Assembly (NCBI GenBank): GCA_013361075.1 | Contig: JABWAJ010000120.1 | Coordinates: forward strand, 1-11,717 | Source of the DNA: Saprospiraceae bacterium | Lineage (GTDB): Bacteria > Bacteroidota > Bacteroidia > Chitinophagales > Saprospiraceae | DNA length: 11,717 bases | Reading direction: 5' to 3' | Part shown: piece after piece, positions 1-8,158 of the stretch | How positions within the stretch are numbered: position 1 is the stretch's first letter | Layout: every line of letters starts with the position of its first letter | The notes under the pieces: generated by a model | Databases searched by the model: none | Told to the model about the DNA's origin: nothing | Seen by the model: only the letters and a program-made list of their open reading frames with translations | Made by a program: the position numbers and the translations under genes

Positions 1-3000
1 CCCGGTTCTTCCGGTTCGCCTATCTTTAGCGATGCGACCAAGCGAGCCATGGGCTTTCTGTCGGGCGGCGGCGCCGCTTGCGGAAACGACCTCTCTGACT
101 GGTATGGCAGCATAAGTTATAGCTGGAACAACAACAGTGCCAGCGACAGTCGCCGCAGGCTGCGCGACCACCTCGATCCGGGCAATGTTGCCAACTTCGT
201 AGACGGCAGCGCCAACCCATGCGGCCCTACACCGCCGGGCCCCTGCACCGGCACAACTTATTCCTCGGCAGCCAACCTCAACCTCGCGATACCTGATAAT
301 ACTCCGGCCGGTGTCAGCTCTACCATTACAGTAGCTACTTCTGGTACGGTGACCGAATTGAAATGCGTGTCGGTTAATTTGGCCCACACGTGGACCGGCG
401 ACCTGGTAGCTACGCTAACGCATGTCAGCAGCGGCACCTCGGTGCAGTTGTTCCGTCGTCTGAATGCCACTACTCCTACCGCTGTCGGCGAATCTTCCAA
501 TTTGTCGGGAGCTTATACTTTTTGCGCTACGGGCGCCAGCTTTGCAGTGGCCGGAAACGGCGGCTTAACAGACTATACTATTCCCCCGGGCACATACGCA
601 CAGTCAAGCGTCAGCGTGCAACTCACCCCTCCCCAGAACGCCAATACCTTTGCCAATTTCGTAGGGCTTGCCCTAAATGGCCAATGGAGATTGACCGTTT
701 CTGACTACAGCGCTGATGATATTGGCACATTATCCAGTTGGAGCTTTGAGGCCTGTTCAAGCGGGTCCACCTGCCCCACCTTCAGCGGTGCGCCGGCCAA
801 TGTGACTGTTGTCAACAGCACTTGCAACAGCGGTACAGTATCCGGTGGCAGCATCACAGCACCCGCCGGTACGCCTTGCCCTGCTGGATCTACGCTGCAA
901 TACAATGTTAACGATACCGGATGGACAACCACTTTGCCCGGTTACAACCAAACCGGCCCGGTTCAAAACATCAAAACCCGGTGCTCTTGCGACAGTGATC
1001 CCAATATGGTGAGCACAGAATCCAGTATCGTAACTACCATACCTGGCTCTTGTGCACCAGCCAATGATTTGTGCGCCAATGCGACGCCTATCGGCTGCGG
1101 AACCACCATTTCAAGCTCTAATATCAATGCAACTGCAGAGCCCGGTTCTTTCTTACCATGCGGTGTCGTACAAACCACAGCCGGCGTATGGTACACCTTT
1201 ACAGGCACTGGAGGCTCTGTGACCCTTAGCACCTGCTCTGCTGCCAGTTTCGATACCAAAATTTCGGTTTATACCGGTGGCTGTACTTCGCCCTCTTGTG
1301 TAGCCGGCAATGACGACGCCTGCCCGGGTGCCCGCTCTTCCATAACTTTTACCACCACTAACGGTACCGTATATCTGGTACTCATTCACGGTTTTGGCGG
1401 AGCCACCGGCACTTTTGATTTGACCCTGAGTTGCACGGCTCCATGCCCCACCTTCAGTGGCGCGCCGGCCAATGTGAGCATTGAGGACAGCAGCTGCGGC
1501 AGCGGTTGTACACTGACAGGCGGTAGCATCACAGCGCCTGCAGGCACGCCTTGCCCTGCTGGATCTACGCTGCAATACAATGTCAACAATATCGGTTGGA
1601 CAACTACCTTGCCTGATTACAACCAGGCTGGCCCGGTTCAAACCATCAGAACCCGTTGCTCCTGCAACACTGATGCCAATAATGTGAGTGCTGAATCCAA
1701 CCCGGTGAGTACCATGCCCGGCACGCTGGCCAATCCGGTGGTACCTGTCAACGGCTCAGCTATCGTAGCTTGCCCGGCTTTGGCTACCCAGCCTACGCCG
1801 CCTACCGTGACGGCCTGCAACGGATCTGTCATTACGCCTTCCGGCCCCTCCATCGTCAATACGCCTAACCCGCTTACTTGCGAAGGTACGCGTACGTACA
1901 CCTGGACTTACGCCTGCGGAAGTACTTCTTCCACCTGGAGTTTCGTCTACACCATTGAGCGCAATCCGTTTACAGTACCCACCAACGGCGCCGCTACCGT
2001 AAACAACCCGGCTTTGGCCACACAGCCTGTGCCGCCAATGGTGTCGAGCGCCTGCGGTGAAACGCTGACTCCTTCAGGGCCTATTGTGACGAATAGCCCG
2101 GACCCTGTTACCTGCACGGGTACACGCACGTACACCTGGACTTATACCGATTGCGAAAACAATATGGCGACCTGGAGTTTTGTCTATACCATCATAGACA
2201 ATACGCCGCCGACGGTAACCGCCGGTTCCATCGCGGCATGTTATCCGACAGTAGCAGCAGCTCAGGCAGCTGCCCTGGCGGCTACTTCGGCCACTGACAA
2301 CTGTTCGGGTACGCTGACAGAAACAGTTGCCACGACTGGTACATGCTCAGCAGTGGTAACGGTAACCACTACCGACGCCAATAGCAACGCTGCTTCTGTG
2401 ACTTACAATACCCGTATCGACAATACGCCGCCAACGTTGGTGTGCAAAAACTCAACCGTATTTCTGGGGGGCAATGGCAGCTACACGCTGACGCAAGCCG
2501 ACGTATTTAATGCCGGCGCTTCTTCAGACAACTGCCCGGGTACGCTGACAGTCACCAATATTTTACCGGCAACTGTCAACTGCAGCCAGCTCAACCAGAC
2601 GATCCCGGTTACTGTTACGGTACAGGACGGCTGCGGCAATGTGGCCACTTGCACGGCTCAAATTACCGTTCAGGTGGGCACGGCACTGCCTTCGGGCTGG
2701 AGCACCGGCAATACCGGAACCGGTTCGGGTAGCGCAGGGTACAATCCCTGTGTGCCTGGTGGCCAGTTTACCGTTGCTTCTACAGGCTTTATTTCCAGCC
2801 TTACCGGCGAAGCCATCCAGGAAGCTTACCAGAATATCTGTGGCAATACGACCATTACCGTCCGCGTAGCCGGCCTTACCGGTGGCGGCTGGGCAGGCAT
2901 TACCCTGCGCGAAAGCTTAGCTTCGGGTTCTAAAATGGTAGCTCTGAAAACCCAGCTGACCAATTCTGTACGTCGGGAACACCGCAGTGTCACCAATGGC

Positions 3001-3558
3001 CTCAAAACCACTCAGACCCTGCCCTTACCGCAGATCGCAGAATGGCTCCGCATACAGCGCTCAGGCAATATCTTTACGTTCTCTGTTTCGCCCAACGGAA
3101 TCAACTGGAGCCCGGCGGGTACGGTCACCCTGGCGCTCAACAACTGCTTACTCGTAGGTTTGTTTGCAGAAAGCATCAATGTCAACACGACAACAACGGC
3201 GGTGTTTGGCAATGTGACCATCAGCGGCGGTGTTGCGCCTCTGGCTGGCGACACGAGCAACGGAGTTGACGAAGCCACCCATCAGCAACCGGAGTTCAGC
3301 GTATATCCTAACCCGACTACCGGTGTAGTGACGGTGGATCTCAGTGGATACGCTTTCCGCGAAACGGTGCGTTTGCAGGTCTTCAATACCAACGGCCAGC
3401 CGATCCACAACCTTGAGCTGAACAATTTGGAAACCGCGACGCAAAGACTCGATCTTTCGACGCTTCCAAATGGCGTTTACCTGATCCGCATTCAATCGGA
3501 CGGACTTCCCGACGCCATTAGCCGGGTTGTACTGCACAGCGGTGGCTATGGGAAATAA
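1..3558 (+). CDS. Secreted trypsin-like (lysyl endopeptidase-type) protease with P domain, repeats and T9SS sorting domain; 5' partial
   Basis: The frame is open from base 1, so the ATG at 49 is internal; 1185 residues are visible. Residues 2-7 read GSSGSP, the catalytic-serine motif of trypsin-fold proteases, with the likely nucleophile Ser4. The following GGGAACGNDLSDWYG and a WNN..S...L.D.LDP segment are typical of the C-terminal part of lysyl endopeptidases. Then come a proprotein-convertase P domain (about 85-250), a Cys-rich repeat (258-335), a PPC-like beta domain starting ANDLCANATPI (352-479), a second copy of the Cys-rich repeat (482-560), two paired VNGSA/TNGAA..ALATQP modules and two HYR-like modules (about 575-890). 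A jelly-roll-like domain follows (about 895-1080). The end is a T9SS type A sorting domain (about 1099-1185: VYPNPTTG ... LPNGVYLIRI). By family knowledge it is exported across the outer membrane by T9SS, with the sorting domain cleaved. The His and Asp of the triad lie outside the window. Confidence 0.93.
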   Translation, partial: PGSSGSPIFSDATKRAMGFLSGGGAACGNDLSDWYGSISYSWNNNSASDSRRRLRDHLDPGNVANFVDGSANPCGPTPPGPCTGTTYSSAANLNLAIPDNTPAGVSSTITVATSGTVTELKCVSVNLAHTWTGDLVATLTHVSSGTSVQLFRRLNATTPTAVGESSNLSGAYTFCATGASFAVAGNGGLTDYTIPPGTYAQSSVSVQLTPPQNANTFANFVGLALNGQWRLTVSDYSADDIGTLSSWSFEACSSGSTCPTFSGAPANVTVVNSTCNSGTVSGGSITAPAGTPCPAGSTLQYNVNDTGWTTTLPGYNQTGPVQNIKTRCSCDSDPNMVSTESSIVTTIPGSCAPANDLCANATPIGCGTTISSSNINATAEPGSFLPCGVVQTTAGVWYTFTGTGGSVTLSTCSAASFDTKISVYTGGCTSPSCVAGNDDACPGARSSITFTTTNGTVYLVLIHGFGGATGTFDLTLSCTAPCPTFSGAPANVSIEDSSCGSGCTLTGGSITAPAGTPCPAGSTLQYNVNNIGWTTTLPDYNQAGPVQTIRTRCSCNTDANNVSAESNPVSTMPGTLANPVVPVNGSAIVACPALATQPTPPTVTACNGSVITPSGPSIVNTPNPLTCEGTRTYTWTYACGSTSSTWSFVYTIERNPFTVPTNGAATVNNPALATQPVPPMVSSACGETLTPSGPIVTNSPDPVTCTGTRTYTWTYTDCENNMATWSFVYTIIDNTPPTVTAGSIAACYPTVAAAQAAALAATSATDNCSGTLTETVATTGTCSAVVTVTTTDANSNAASVTYNTRIDNTPPTLVCKNSTVFLGGNGSYTLTQADVFNAGASSDNCPGTLTVTNILPATVNCSQLNQTIPVTVTVQDGCGNVATCTAQITVQVGTALPSGWSTGNTGTGSGSAGYNPCVPGGQFTVASTGFISSLTGEAIQEAYQNICGNTTITVRVAGLTGGGWAGITLRESLASGSKMVALKTQLTNSVRREHRSVTNGLKTTQTLPLPQIAEWLRIQRSGNIFTFSVSPNGINWSPAGTVTLALNNCLLVGLFAESINVNTTTTAVFGNVTISGGVAPLAGDTSNGVDEATHQQPEFSVYPNPTTGVVTVDLSGYAFRETVRLQVFNTNGQPIHNLELNNLETATQRLDLSTLPNGVYLIRIQSDGLPDAISRVVLHSGGYGK
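772..1005 (+). repeat. Intragenic Cys-rich module, copy 1
   Basis: This encodes CPTFSGAPANV ... SITAPAGTPCPAGSTLQYNVN ... in short blocks shared with the copy at 1444-1680, and the two are close at DNA level too (long identical runs around 872-912 and 1547-1587). The two copies flank the PPC-like domain, which points to a duplication that included or straddled that domain. The second copy has one extra codon. Confidence 0.85.
1444..1680 (+). repeat. Intragenic Cys-rich module, copy 2
   Basis: Second copy of the module at 772-1005, with the same cysteine spacing in its core (TPCPAG, TRCSC) and mostly synonymous or conservative differences. It immediately follows the PPC-like domain and precedes the VNGSA/HYR-like array. 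Confidence 0.85.
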
Positions 3559-3596
3559 TTGATATCTTTCTTTAGAGTCTGACAACTCTGTTATGT

Positions 3597-3648
3597 GAAG
3601 GCCCAAAATTGGTTGTTTACGTGAGTAAACTCCCACTTTTGGGTCTTC
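3597..3648 (+). terminator. Long hairpin after the protease gene, probable terminator
   Basis: A 12-bp outer arm (3597-3608, GAAGGCCCAAAA) pairs with 3637-3648 with one mismatch. Inside it a perfect GTTTAC-GTGA-GTAAAC hairpin (3615-3630) closes the loop. It begins 38 bp after the stop codon of the protease. There is no T-run directly after the stem, so this is a structural call rather than a textbook rho-independent terminator. Confidence 0.5.
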
Positions 3649-3860
3649 GCATTTCAAGGCTATCGAACGCTGAGGCGAAGGTGTTTTTTACAAGAGCAAA
3701 ACAACAAAACGGATGGGCAGTGAACCCATATTGGCTCAGGTTGCCCCTGTTTTTTCTGGGTTAAAAAGTATATTTACAACGCGTTCTGTTTATAAGGCCG
3801 ACTGTTTTGTTTATTGCATTTATAATCAATAGGTTATCTTCAAAGCTAAACCGCAAAACC
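3649..3860 (+). other. Intergenic region upstream of the oxidoreductase
   Basis: This 212-bp stretch must hold the promoter of the flavin oxidoreductase. A TATATTTAC at 3769-3777 resembles the Bacteroidota -7 box, but no TTTG lies at the right distance upstream, so no promoter is called. No small gene, RNA gene or repeat was recognised. Confidence 0.4.
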
Positions 3861-5390
3861 ATGAAAGGTTACACCAAATTCCCGATCACAGCAACCGACA
3901 CCCGCTTTCCGAGCTTTTTGCAGGGGTTCAACAGGCGGTGGTTTGCCGGTTGCTGCGAAGCCGTGTACGTTTGTTACGATGCAGCCGGTACTGCGGCCGC
4001 GCTTGATGAAGCCATTGGCCTTTACGGCAAGAATGTTAAGATCAAAAGCGGCGGGCACTGCTATGAAAATTTTGTATTCAGTGGTGAAACCCAGGCAATT
4101 ATTGATGTGTCGGCCATGAATGCCTGCGGCTATGATCCTGAAAAAGGGTATTATCTGGATTCTGGAGGCACCAACTGGAGCGCTTTTAACAGCCTGTTCA
4201 GGGACTATGGCAAAGTATTGCCGGCTGGTTCCTGCTATTCTGTGGGCTTGGGCGGGCATATTTGTGGAGGGGGCTACGGACTTTTGTCCAGACTCAATGG
4301 ACTTACGGTTGACTGGCTTACGGGCGTTGAGGTTGTGGTGAAAGACGATGCTGACAAACCGGCATCGGTCATATACGTATCTAAAGATTCTCAAAACAAG
4401 GACGAGCAGAACCTTTATTGGGCGCACCTGGGTGGCGGAGGCGGCAATTTTGGCGTCATTACCCGGTATTTTTTCAAGGACTTACCGGATAGCCCCAGTG
4501 CTGCATTTCTCACCCAAATGAGTATTGACTGGAGCGTTATTACGCCCGATGTGCTGGCACAGCTGCTGGACTTTTTCACTGCGCTCGCTAATGATCCCGA
4601 CAATTGGCGGCAATTTGGCATTTTCGCATTGCACCACAAAGCACATGGAGAAATCGTAATGACCATCCAAACGGCTGTTCTTCAACATGAGGACCCTGAG
4701 GTGATCAAGTCCATCTATGTTGACCACTTGCTGGACAGGATTGGCAATTTGGCGGCCTATAAACTTACGTCCAAACCTGCGGTGACGAGCCTTGGCGGTT
4801 TTATACAGCCCGCAGCCCATACCCTTCAATACACCTTTTATGAAGCGGTGCAAAACTTGAATGGTTCCGGGTTTAACCAGCGGGGCAAATATAAATCGGC
4901 CTACATGCGCAAAGGGTTCCCAATGGATCAGGTCAATGTCATGTATAAACACCTCACCCAAACAGCAAATGTTGACCTGAGTAGCTGCCTGTTGCAGGTA
5001 GATACTTACGGAGGGAAGATAAACACCATAGCGTCCGATGCTACTGCAATACCCCAGCGGTCTTCTGTTTTAAAACTGCAATACCAGGCTTATTGGTCGC
5101 TGGAAAAGAACGATGCCGACTACCTTGGATGGATCCGCGATTTTTATACCGAGATGTACGCTGCTACCGGTGGTACGCCCAACCCTGAATGTGACGCTTC
5201 AAATAATGTAGACGGCTGTTATTTCAATTATCCCGATTCAGACCTCAACGAATTTGGCGGACTTGATGCGGCATTGAAACTGTATTTTGGAAATAACCTC
5301 AACCGCTTGAAACAGGTGAAACAACGGTGGGATCCCAATAATTACTTCAATAGTTTTCAGTCAATTCCGGTTGGAGATAACATCATATGA
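3861..5390 (+). CDS. FAD-linked oxidoreductase, berberine bridge enzyme (BBE) type
   Basis: A 509-residue flavoprotein of the PCMH/FAD_binding_4 plus BBE architecture. KSGGHCYE gives His66, the classical 8-alpha histidyl flavin attachment residue. PAGSCYSVG gives Cys125, at the position of the 6-S-cysteinyl link in bicovalent family members, and it is followed by GLGGHICGGGYG. The C terminus (about 455-509) ends with RWDPNNYFNSFQSIP, the hallmark of the BBE domain, which completes the active site. Family members oxidise alcohols, sugars or alkaloids with O2 and release H2O2; the substrate here is unknown. The ATG at 3861 is chosen because it aligns with the usual start of the fold. An upstream in-frame TTG at 3807 would add 18 residues with no clear signal peptide, so the protein is probably cytoplasmic. 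It stands alone, convergent with the HAD gene. Confidence 0.9.
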   Translation: MKGYTKFPITATDTRFPSFLQGFNRRWFAGCCEAVYVCYDAAGTAAALDEAIGLYGKNVKIKSGGHCYENFVFSGETQAIIDVSAMNACGYDPEKGYYLDSGGTNWSAFNSLFRDYGKVLPAGSCYSVGLGGHICGGGYGLLSRLNGLTVDWLTGVEVVVKDDADKPASVIYVSKDSQNKDEQNLYWAHLGGGGGNFGVITRYFFKDLPDSPSAAFLTQMSIDWSVITPDVLAQLLDFFTALANDPDNWRQFGIFALHHKAHGEIVMTIQTAVLQHEDPEVIKSIYVDHLLDRIGNLAAYKLTSKPAVTSLGGFIQPAAHTLQYTFYEAVQNLNGSGFNQRGKYKSAYMRKGFPMDQVNVMYKHLTQTANVDLSSCLLQVDTYGGKINTIASDATAIPQRSSVLKLQYQAYWSLEKNDADYLGWIRDFYTEMYAATGGTPNPECDASNNVDGCYFNYPDSDLNEFGGLDAALKLYFGNNLNRLKQVKQRWDPNNYFNSFQSIPVGDNII

Positions 5391-5883
5391 ACGCTATACT
5401 GAGGGCGCACCATCCTGACCCGCTCGCGACCAACCTGTCACCCGTCAAAAGCGCTCGCTCGTTGCGACCTCTGGTACAATGTCGTCGACTTAACGAATCA
5501 TAACCACGATACCGCCGAGCGTAGGCAGTGCATAAAAGCAGTGAATAAACTCGACACACCATGTTCTAAAAACGAGCTTGTCAGCATTTCATTGGAACCT
5601 GCAATCCTGTCGCATGGAGTCGCCATACAGCGCCCCGAAAGGCGGATCGGCTCGCGGTGGGCTGATTTGTGGGAGAGGGTGCCTATTTTTGCCTTTCAGG
5701 TATCGTTGAGTCGGTTTATTAGGGATCAGCAGCCAGATACAACTGTGCTTTATGTCTGAAAATAAGGCAAAAATCAGCGGCGAGCCGAGGAGCCAACCTG
5801 ACCCCAGACTATAGATGAAACTGTCAGTTTTCTCTTCTTTCAGGTTTGAAAACCAGGGCGCATTATGGTGACAAGCCTTTTTG

Positions 5884-5908
5884 CTTACTTTTTGGGTCAA
5901 AAAGTAAG
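5884..5908. repeat. Perfect 11-bp hairpin inside the foldback element
   Basis: CTTACTTTTTG (5884-5894), loop GGT, and CAAAAAGTAAG (5898-5908) form a perfect stem. It sits in the right half of the large inverted repeat and has no partner at the mirror position, so it was probably inserted or lost on one side only. It is not followed by a T-run on either strand. Confidence 0.7.
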
Positions 5909-6014
5909 ATGAAATCAGACGCAATGACCAACTGGCTAAATTCCAGCAGAACTTCAGGCAAATGCGCAGACAAAATATGCACTGCCTACGCTCGGCGGTA
6001 AAGTGGTTGAAGGG

Positions 6015-6045
6015 GAATAGCCCCCGATGCAATCGGGGGCTATTC
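6015..6045. terminator. Perfect 14-bp GC-rich hairpin, candidate terminator
   Basis: GAATAGCCCCCGAT (6015-6028), loop GCA, and its exact complement (6032-6045) form a 14-bp stem. A second small hairpin, GACCCT-TGC-AGGGTC, follows at 6052-6066. Lying between convergent genes, it could stop transcription from either side, in particular the HAD gene ending at 6183. It interrupts the right arm of the foldback element, so a structural or mobile-element role is also possible. Confidence 0.5.
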
Positions 6046-6182
6046 ATATTTGACCCTTGCAGGGTCTTTCACAGCGCTAAGTTGACGACATTAGACATTG
6101 AACCCAAGAGGTTGCCACGAGCAACGCCGTTTTAAAATGAAGCGGGTGGAAAGTAATGGAGCTTGGGCACGAGCGGGGAATG

Positions 6183-6863
6183 TTATCCTGCGCTTTTGTT
6201 ATTTTTAAAATGGGTAAAATCTCCAGGTTCTATGCCTTCATAATGCGGTATAAACCGGATAATATGGTCGAAATTTTTAAACTCTGACTGTGCATGCGTG
6301 GTGGTCACAATGACCGCGCGGGCGCCAGCTCTTCGTGCCGCGTCTGCCCCCGTCAGGCTGTCCTCGAAAATCAGGCACTCAGCCGCCGAAAGTTGCAGGG
6401 AGGCAGCAGCCTTTTCAAAAATCTCCGGATCGGGTTTGCCCTTCGAAACGCTTTTGGCATCAAAAACCCCGGAGAAATAAGCGCGCAGGTTCAACTGGTC
6501 CAGCACAAAGTCCACGTTCTCTGTTGGAGCGGCCGTTCCAATCGCCATCGGAATACCGGCAGTTTTTGCTTTTTCCAAAAAAGCATCCAAACCAGGGATA
6601 AGCCGAAGTTCGGGGAGGAAAATTTCCCGATAAGCCGCCTCCTTTTCATAAGAAATCTGGCGGCGCTCTTCGACAGTAAAGCGGTCGCCGAAGATCCTTT
6701 CCAAAATTTCCTCGTTGATGCCGTGGATTTTCTCTTTGACTTCCTCCAGGCTCAATTCCAGCCCAAGTTCTGCCAGTTTGCGCTGCCACGCCCGGTGGTG
6801 AACCATCATGTTGTCCACCATCGTGCCATCCATGTCGAAAATAATTCCTTTGTACCCTGACAT
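6183..6863 (-). CDS. HAD-superfamily phosphatase/phosphomutase, beta-phosphoglucomutase-like
   Basis: A 226-residue protein with all HAD motifs. Motif I is DMDGT (nucleophile Asp10, acid/base Asp12). Motif II is the Thr in IGTAAPTENV (Thr110). Motif III is the Lys in GKPDPEIF (Lys143), and motif IV is FEDSLTGADAA (Glu167-Asp168). The helical cap lies between residues about 16 and 88 and carries HHRAWQ, close to the HxRAW of beta-phosphoglucomutases. The length matches that subfamily (about 220). It is cytoplasmic, needs Mg2+, and acts on a small phosphorylated metabolite, probably a hexose phosphate. The exact substrate cannot be read from the sequence, and no maltose or trehalose phosphorylase lies beside it. 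Start at the ATG at 6863, 7 codons before the motif I strand as is usual. It appears monocistronic. Confidence 0.9.
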   Translation of the reverse strand: MSGYKGIIFDMDGTMVDNMMVHHRAWQRKLAELGLELSLEEVKEKIHGINEEILERIFGDRFTVEERRQISYEKEAAYREIFLPELRLIPGLDAFLEKAKTAGIPMAIGTAAPTENVDFVLDQLNLRAYFSGVFDAKSVSKGKPDPEIFEKAAASLQLSAAECLIFEDSLTGADAARRAGARAVIVTTTHAQSEFKNFDHIIRFIPHYEGIEPGDFTHFKNNKSAG

Positions 6864-7200
6864 CGGCTAAAGTTGGTAAGTTGTCAATTTAAAATTTGTT
6901 TGGTGGGGCGTTTTTCGCTGGGCACTAAGGTCCTAAATTTTCAATCATCAATCATCTCTTATCTATCCTCATTTTTGTGGCCCCGGCAGGAAACCCTAAA
7001 GTTTTAAAAAAAAATATTCCCAACAGTTTATAAACGTGCCCGTTTTGGGATTGGATGGGGAGGTGAAGATTATTTGTTGGAAGCGGCCAGTTCTGCATAC
7101 ACCGCCACCAATTCTGCCAACAACGAAACGCTGAGCATCGTATCTCCAGGCGGACAGGCATCGGGCCAGGTTAGATTTATTAAGCCATCCTAAAACAAAC
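6864..7200. other. Intergenic region between HAD and HNH genes
   Basis: This 337-bp stretch should contain the HAD promoter (minus strand) near 6864-6960. TAAATTG at 6889-6895 on the minus strand is a weak -7 candidate without a -33 partner. A run of nine A at 7006-7014 lies in the middle. A plus-strand frame stays open from 7008 to 7193 and reads like protein but has no ATG. No RNA gene or repeat was recognised. Confidence 0.4.
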
Positions 7201-7974
7201 CTACGGCTTAAACCGCTCCTGATTATGATAGTTCAGAAATTCAATATCGGGCAAAAACCTATCCGGCAACTGGATCTCTCTCCCTTGGTATTTGATAAAA
7301 TTGTCCTCAACTGATGTCAGCTTTTTTTGCTTCATCAGAACGGAAGATACCCTTATCCTATAATCCTGATCAATCGTAATCAGACCATGCTCAAATGCTT
7401 TGTCATGCAAGGCATTCATCAATATGCCATTCCTGGGGTTAAGCCGATTTTTCTCATCAAGACTCCATGGTCTGATATGTCCGGCAACAAGAAATTCAGG
7501 CTGTTGCATGCCTGTTACACAGCAGGTAGAATTGTAAGACGCCAAAATTGCGCTCCTGAAAAAAGATTGATTAACTCGAACTTTGACTAACTGCACCCTC
7601 TCTTTTCCCTCTTTAGGAAGTTCGGCTTCAGAAATTTGATTGATGACCTCGATTGGCTTCTTTTCAAACTTGGCCAAAAGCACCTCGCTTTCGTATGGCA
7701 ACGTATCCCAGTTGCTGAAAAATTCATCCCAGATTTGCTTATCCAACTTACTGGTATTTGAAGCTCCTTTTATGCCCCTTGCTTGTAGGCTGGGATCTAA
7801 GCTCGCGAAATTGACCAGCTTAAACGCTACGGAGCCTGGCGTTCGGCCGATCAAGTTGGATAAGTGTATAATATCCGGGTTGCGATAATGGAGTTTTCCA
7901 AAAGGCAATTTGCAATATAAATTGATGGCAAGAATTAACTCATCACGCATCCATAGTTTTTGTCCCTCCTTCAT
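7201..7974 (-). CDS. HNH endonuclease (HNH_2-type), putative restriction/defence nuclease
   Basis: A 257-residue protein. The C-terminal half holds an HNH_2-type nuclease core: Cys151-Cys152 in STCCVTG, then FLVAGHIRPWS with the catalytic-type His166, then NRLNPRNGILMNALHDKAFEHGLI with Asn182 and His190. This layout (GHI.PW ... N.RNG..M...HD.AFE.GL) is typical of nucleases annotated as putative restriction endonucleases. The N-terminal half (residues about 5-65: RDELILAINLYCKLPFGKLH ... IGRTPGSVAFKL.NFA) is a helical, DNA-binding-like region common in this family. It likely cuts double-stranded DNA with a metal ion; specificity is unknown, and no methyltransferase is visible. It follows the 58-residue zinc-ribbon gene by 7 bp on the same strand, so they are probably co-transcribed. 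A role in defence against foreign DNA is inferred from the family. Confidence 0.88.
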   Translation of the reverse strand: MKEGQKLWMRDELILAINLYCKLPFGKLHYRNPDIIHLSNLIGRTPGSVAFKLVNFASLDPSLQARGIKGASNTSKLDKQIWDEFFSNWDTLPYESEVLLAKFEKKPIEVINQISEAELPKEGKERVQLVKVRVNQSFFRSAILASYNSTCCVTGMQQPEFLVAGHIRPWSLDEKNRLNPRNGILMNALHDKAFEHGLITIDQDYRIRVSSVLMKQKKLTSVEDNFIKYQGREIQLPDRFLPDIEFLNYHNQERFKP

Positions 7975-7981
7975 AATCGTA

Positions 7982-8158
7982 CTATTCTTTGTCGTCGCCT
8001 ACTACGAACTCAAATTTACAAAAAGGAAACAAACATGCATGGACTTGTACTTTTGCCATCGTATGAGACAGGTCAAGCAAAACACCTGTTCTTGCCCCAC
8101 ATTTAGGACAACACGTCGGCTGATCTGAATATAAGAAAATTTTACTAAAATTTATCAT
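7982..8158 (-). CDS. Small zinc-ribbon protein (58 aa) upstream of the HNH nuclease
   Basis: The minus-strand frame from ATG (8158-8156) to TAG (7984-7982) gives 58 residues: MINFSKIFLYSDQPT, then CCPKCGARTGVLLD, then LSHTMAKVQVH, ACLFPFCKFEF and VVGDDKE. Cysteine pairs C17-x2-C20 and C42-x4-C47 are separated by 21 residues and flanked by beta-prone segments, which is the layout of a zinc ribbon. The stop lies 7 bp before the HNH start, so the two form a tight operon with this gene first. The composition, with CPKCG followed by a hydrophobic strand, is hard to explain by chance. Function is unknown. Possible roles are a DNA-binding or partner subunit for the nuclease, or a regulator or immunity factor. 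No Shine-Dalgarno sequence is obvious, as is normal for Bacteroidota. Confidence 0.75.
   Translation of the reverse strand: MINFSKIFLYSDQPTCCPKCGARTGVLLDLSHTMAKVQVHACLFPFCKFEFVVGDDKE

Larger units (their letters stand above)
5419..6177. repeat. Large diverged inverted repeat (foldback element) between convergent genes
   Basis: Matched arms run from both ends toward the middle. CCCGCTCGCGACCAACC (5419-5435) pairs with 6161-6177 (14/17). GCTCGTTGCGACCTCT (5457-5472) pairs with 6107-6122 (14/16). AATGTCGTCGACTTAACG (5478-5495) pairs with 6075-6092 (16/18). The 24 bp at 5511-5534 pair perfectly with 5976-5999, extended by AACCAC (5502-5507) with 6003-6008. Further in, TCGGCTCGC (5647-5655) pairs with 5780-5788, GCTGATTT (5661-5668) with 5771-5778, and ATTTTTGCCTT (5685-5695) with 5764-5774. 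No credible protein is encoded. This could be two inverted copies of a dispersed repeat, or a MITE/foldback relic. It nearly fills the space between the stops at 5390 and 6183. Confidence 0.75.

Noticed and set aside
1153..1641. Long minus-strand open frame opposite the protease gene
   Set aside because: The plus frame has recognisable domains throughout; the antisense frame is a shadow caused by GC-rich codon bias.
5388..5410. Weak similarity of GAACGCTATACTGAGGGCG to the repeat end GAACACGCTATGCGAGCGGG
   Set aside because: Several mismatches and gaps over about 20 bases, without the accompanying hairpins, are not enough to call a fourth copy.
5589..6047. A 152-codon minus-strand open frame
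   Set aside because: It lies wholly within the large inverted repeat, spans hairpins, and its Cys/Trp/Ser-rich translation has no domain character; it is most likely a by-product of the repeat.
7008..7193. Plus-strand open frame translating to a protein-like GWGGEDYLLEAASSAYTA stretch
   Set aside because: It has no ATG, is stopped at 7005 next to a nine-A run, and even with a frameshift there the joined frame has no start. It could be a gene remnant but cannot be supported.
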